A stretch of DNA of 5,120 nucleotides from Syntrophomonadaceae bacterium (GTDB lineage: Bacteria > Bacillota > Syntrophomonadia > Syntrophomonadales > Syntrophothermaceae): contig JARYMO010000122.1 in NCBI GenBank assembly GCA_029907055.1, positions 1-5,120 on the forward strand, given 5' to 3'. The notes beneath the pieces were generated by a model. It did no database searches, was not told the origin of the DNA, and saw only the letters and a program-made list of their open reading frames with translations. A program made the position numbers and the translations under genes. Below are positions 3,357 through 5,120 of the stretch, piece after piece. Positions within the stretch are counted from its first letter, which is position 1; each line of letters starts with the position of its first letter.

Positions 3357-5120
3357 ATGAAGATGCAACGAATGCAGCACCGGCCGGTGCTGGTAGTACT
3401 GCTGACCCTGGCGTTCCTGCTGTCTGCCATGACTCCGGTGGCGCTTGCCGATCGGCCGCAGTGTCTGGGAACGTCATTGCAGGTGGACATTACCGCCGCG
3501 GTGGTCGCGGAAGGTGTTCAGGACTATGACTGGAATCTCACCAAGTCAGTAAAACCAGAATCCCTGCTCCTGGGGCCGGGTGCCTCGGGGGAAGTCACGT
3601 ACACCATCGTGGCGGAGCGTCTGGCGCAAGATCCAGAGATTACCTACACCGTCAGCGGGACCATCACGGTGGAGATGACGGGTGACTATCCGACCACGGG
3701 GTTCCAGGTGACGCCGTACCTGGCCCGGCACGTCGGGGGCAATGATTACGAGGAGGTTCCTGGCACCCGCTCGGCTAACCTGGCGGACGGGGAGATGAGC
3801 CCCGATGACTCGCCGCTGGCATTCGAATACACTTTGGACATCCCACCTGGGGCTATCGACCCCGACGAGGATTACAAGGTGTTCGCGGGGGTGTCTATCA
3901 CCAATCACCCCAACGACTGCCCTAAGCCCCACTTGTTCCCGGCGAAAGCGGACGTCGATTTTCCAGACGAACCGCCCATCGTCACAGAAACGGACGCCAC
4001 CGCCACTCTCGAAGATGCCGTAGACCTCAGCAATGCTGACGGCTTGGCCTACGCGACGGGACAGGAGTGGCCGGTCACCCTCACCGACAGCCAGACCATC
4101 ACCTACACGGCAACCATCACGAATGAGGGTGCAGAATGTGGCCAGAACGGGCTGGAGGTTACCAACACCGCCACGCTGACACCGTCGGACAGCGCTGCCC
4201 TCACGGCCAGTGCCACGGTGTCCGTGACGACGCCGGCCTGCGAGGGCGTGGTCTCGGTGAGCAAGACCGCCGAGGGGTACTGCCGCCGTTCCGTCGAGTA
4301 CGACTGGACGGTCACCAAGAAGGTCAGCGACACCAGCCTCACGCTGAAAGCGGGCGAGTCCAAGCAGGTGACGTACACGGTTACGGTCACGCCAGAGAAG
4401 GTGAAGGACGAGGTCAGTGCTGGCGTCAAAGGGACCATCACCGTGACGAACGACACAGATGCCCCTATCACGCTGACTGGCTATCACGACTGGGTTGAGT
4501 ACCTGGACGGCGAGGACTGGACAGAGGTGCCCAACGCCGGGGATACGCAGACCATGTCCCAGACCGTGCCCGCAGGCGGCTTCCTTGACATCCCCTATGA
4601 CCTTCCCTTCACTCCGGTCGAAGGGGCCCAGGGGTACCGGAACTGTGTCGAGGTTGCCTTCCAGCCGGCGGTGGTCGTCGCTGCGGCGGATTTCAGCGCG
4701 CCGAAGGTGAGCGCCGAAAGGGAGTTCACCCTGACCTGCCAGGAATCCGTTGAGGACGAAACTGCCAGCATCGCGGATGTTGCCACTTGGCCCACGGGGT
4801 TCTCTTACCAGCTGGACGACGAGTTCCCCACGGAGTTTGACGCCACTGAGTCCGAAGGGCCTTGGACACTCACCTACAAGGCGACCCTCACCAACGAATC
4901 GGTGGTGTGCGGACAGGATGTCGAGGTAAAGAACACGGTGACGCTGACGGAAGGTGACAGCGAGGACACTGACCAGGACGATGCCACGGTAGCCGTCTAC
5001 ACGGGGAACTGCAACGATCCTTCCACTAAGCGCCCCGGAATCAAGGTCACCAAAGACGTGGACGACCACACCCTGAGAGTGGGGCAGACGGCGCACTACA
5101 CCTACGTGGTGGAAAACACG
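3357..5120 (+). CDS. Large secreted modular surface protein (paralogue of the upstream gene), N-terminal part
   Basis: Open from ATG 3357 to the window edge: 588 codons with no stop in my codon-by-codon reading; the 3' end is missing. AGGAGG lies 7 bases before the start. Residues 1-31 are a clear signal peptide ending ALA before Asp32. Then follow: a divergent module A (about 47-205, YDW 57-59), module B1 (212-295, CGQ at 261, Cys295), module A2 (about 305-434, YDW 315, HDWVEY 377, YRN 427), module B2 (about 466-552, CGQ at 518, Cys552), and from 559 a stretch beginning RPGIKVTKDVDDHTLRVGQT, which resembles the start of a DUF11-type repeat (VTK.V...VG.T..YT). The protein is Thr- and Asp-rich, as expected for extracellular beta-sandwich repeats. 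It is probably an adhesin or matrix protein whose anchor lies beyond the window. Riboswitch copy 2 controls it. Binding partner and fold are not known from sequence alone. Confidence 0.85.
   Translation, partial: MKMQRMQHRPVLVVLLTLAFLLSAMTPVALADRPQCLGTSLQVDITAAVVAEGVQDYDWNLTKSVKPESLLLGPGASGEVTYTIVAERLAQDPEITYTVSGTITVEMTGDYPTTGFQVTPYLARHVGGNDYEEVPGTRSANLADGEMSPDDSPLAFEYTLDIPPGAIDPDEDYKVFAGVSITNHPNDCPKPHLFPAKADVDFPDEPPIVTETDATATLEDAVDLSNADGLAYATGQEWPVTLTDSQTITYTATITNEGAECGQNGLEVTNTATLTPSDSAALTASATVSVTTPACEGVVSVSKTAEGYCRRSVEYDWTVTKKVSDTSLTLKAGESKQVTYTVTVTPEKVKDEVSAGVKGTITVTNDTDAPITLTGYHDWVEYLDGEDWTEVPNAGDTQTMSQTVPAGGFLDIPYDLPFTPVEGAQGYRNCVEVAFQPAVVVAAADFSAPKVSAEREFTLTCQESVEDETASIADVATWPTGFSYQLDDEFPTEFDATESEGPWTLTYKATLTNESVVCGQDVEVKNTVTLTEGDSEDTDQDDATVAVYTGNCNDPSTKRPGIKVTKDVDDHTLRVGQTAHYTYVVENT
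3495..3971 (+). repeat. Divergent module A (A1) in the large surface protein
   Basis: Residues about 47-205. It starts with YDWNLTKSVKP and VTYTIVAERL, paralleling YDWTV.KVVEP and VTYTITATRG in the upstream protein. It lacks the HDW and YRN landmarks, so homology is clear only in the first third. Confidence 0.5.
3990..4241 (+). repeat. Module B (B1) in the large surface protein
   Basis: Residues 212-295: TDATATLEDAV, ITYTATITNEGAECGQ with Cys261, NTATLTPSDS and TPAC with Cys295. The CGQ Cys to final Cys distance is 34 residues. Confidence 0.75.
4269..4658 (+). repeat. Module A (A2) in the large surface protein
   Basis: Residues about 305-434: YDWTVTKKV (315), VTYTVTVTPE, HDWVEY (377), DLPFTPVEGAQGYRNCVEV (YRN 427). 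YDW-to-HDW is 62 residues and YDW-to-YRN is 112, against 62 and 114 in the upstream protein. Confidence 0.75.
4752..5012 (+). repeat. Module B (B2) in the large surface protein
   Basis: Residues about 466-552: ETASIADV, WPTGFSYQL (compare PAGFSYTV upstream), LTNESVVCGQ with Cys518, NTVTLTEGDSED and YTGNC with Cys552. It is closer to the module B of the upstream protein than to B1 of its own protein in the GFSY and YTG.C segments. Confidence 0.8.

Noticed and set aside
3113..3529. 138-codon + strand frame across the second riboswitch and the start of the surface gene
   Set aside because: It runs through the aptamer, the terminator and the signal-peptide region in another frame, and no ribosome binding site decides its start. 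The RNA structure explains this stretch better.
3546..5096. Long open frame (516 codons) on the - strand
   Set aside because: It lies opposite the strong + strand surface-protein gene, which has a signal peptide, a ribosome binding site and paralogous repeats. Its own protein shows no recognisable domains. Long antisense frames are common in GC-rich genes.

Overview
The window is GC-rich bacterial DNA with dense coding on the + strand. A UbiB/AarF-type kinase, cyclic-di-GMP class II riboswitches and secreted proteins carrying an LPxTG-like sorting signal together suggest a high-GC member of the Firmicutes (Clostridia, in the broad Moorella/Desulfotomaculum sense). This placement is an inference; no rRNA or other strict phylogenetic marker is present.

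Layout. (1) Positions 2-721 hold the 3' end of a UbiB/AarF family gene, with two C-terminal membrane segments. (2) Positions 722-1121 form a long untranslated leader. It contains a weak promoter candidate, a cyclic-di-GMP-II riboswitch aptamer (863-933), an overlapping terminator-like hairpin (922-952) and a second large hairpin (1046-1099) just before the ribosome binding site. (3) Positions 1122-2864 encode a complete 580-residue secreted protein with a C-terminal LPFTGG-membrane-Arg anchor. (4) Positions 2865-3356 contain an intrinsic terminator (2948-2970), an extended -10 promoter (3016-3044), a second cyclic-di-GMP-II riboswitch (3115-3184) with a textbook overlapping terminator (3174-3210), and an untranslated leader. 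(5) From 3357 to the window edge runs the first 588 codons of a larger paralogous secreted protein, open at its 3' end.

How it works together. The two surface proteins share two kinds of module. The longer one carries YDW, HDW and YRN landmarks. The shorter one carries a CGQ motif and a second cysteine exactly 34 residues later in all three copies. Each gene sits behind its own cyclic-di-GMP-II aptamer. The aptamer is recognised from the pattern GGGCAC...GTGCAACCG, and it is supported by compensatory changes between the two copies in both the P2 stem and the pseudoknot. In both copies the terminator 5' arm uses bases that the ligand-bound fold needs, so the predicted logic is ON: high cyclic-di-GMP allows read-through and surface-protein synthesis. 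This matches the known use of this riboswitch class for clostridial adhesins. The locus is best read as a duplicated, cyclic-di-GMP-activated cell-surface adhesion or matrix cassette. The UbiB-like gene upstream appears to be an unrelated neighbour.
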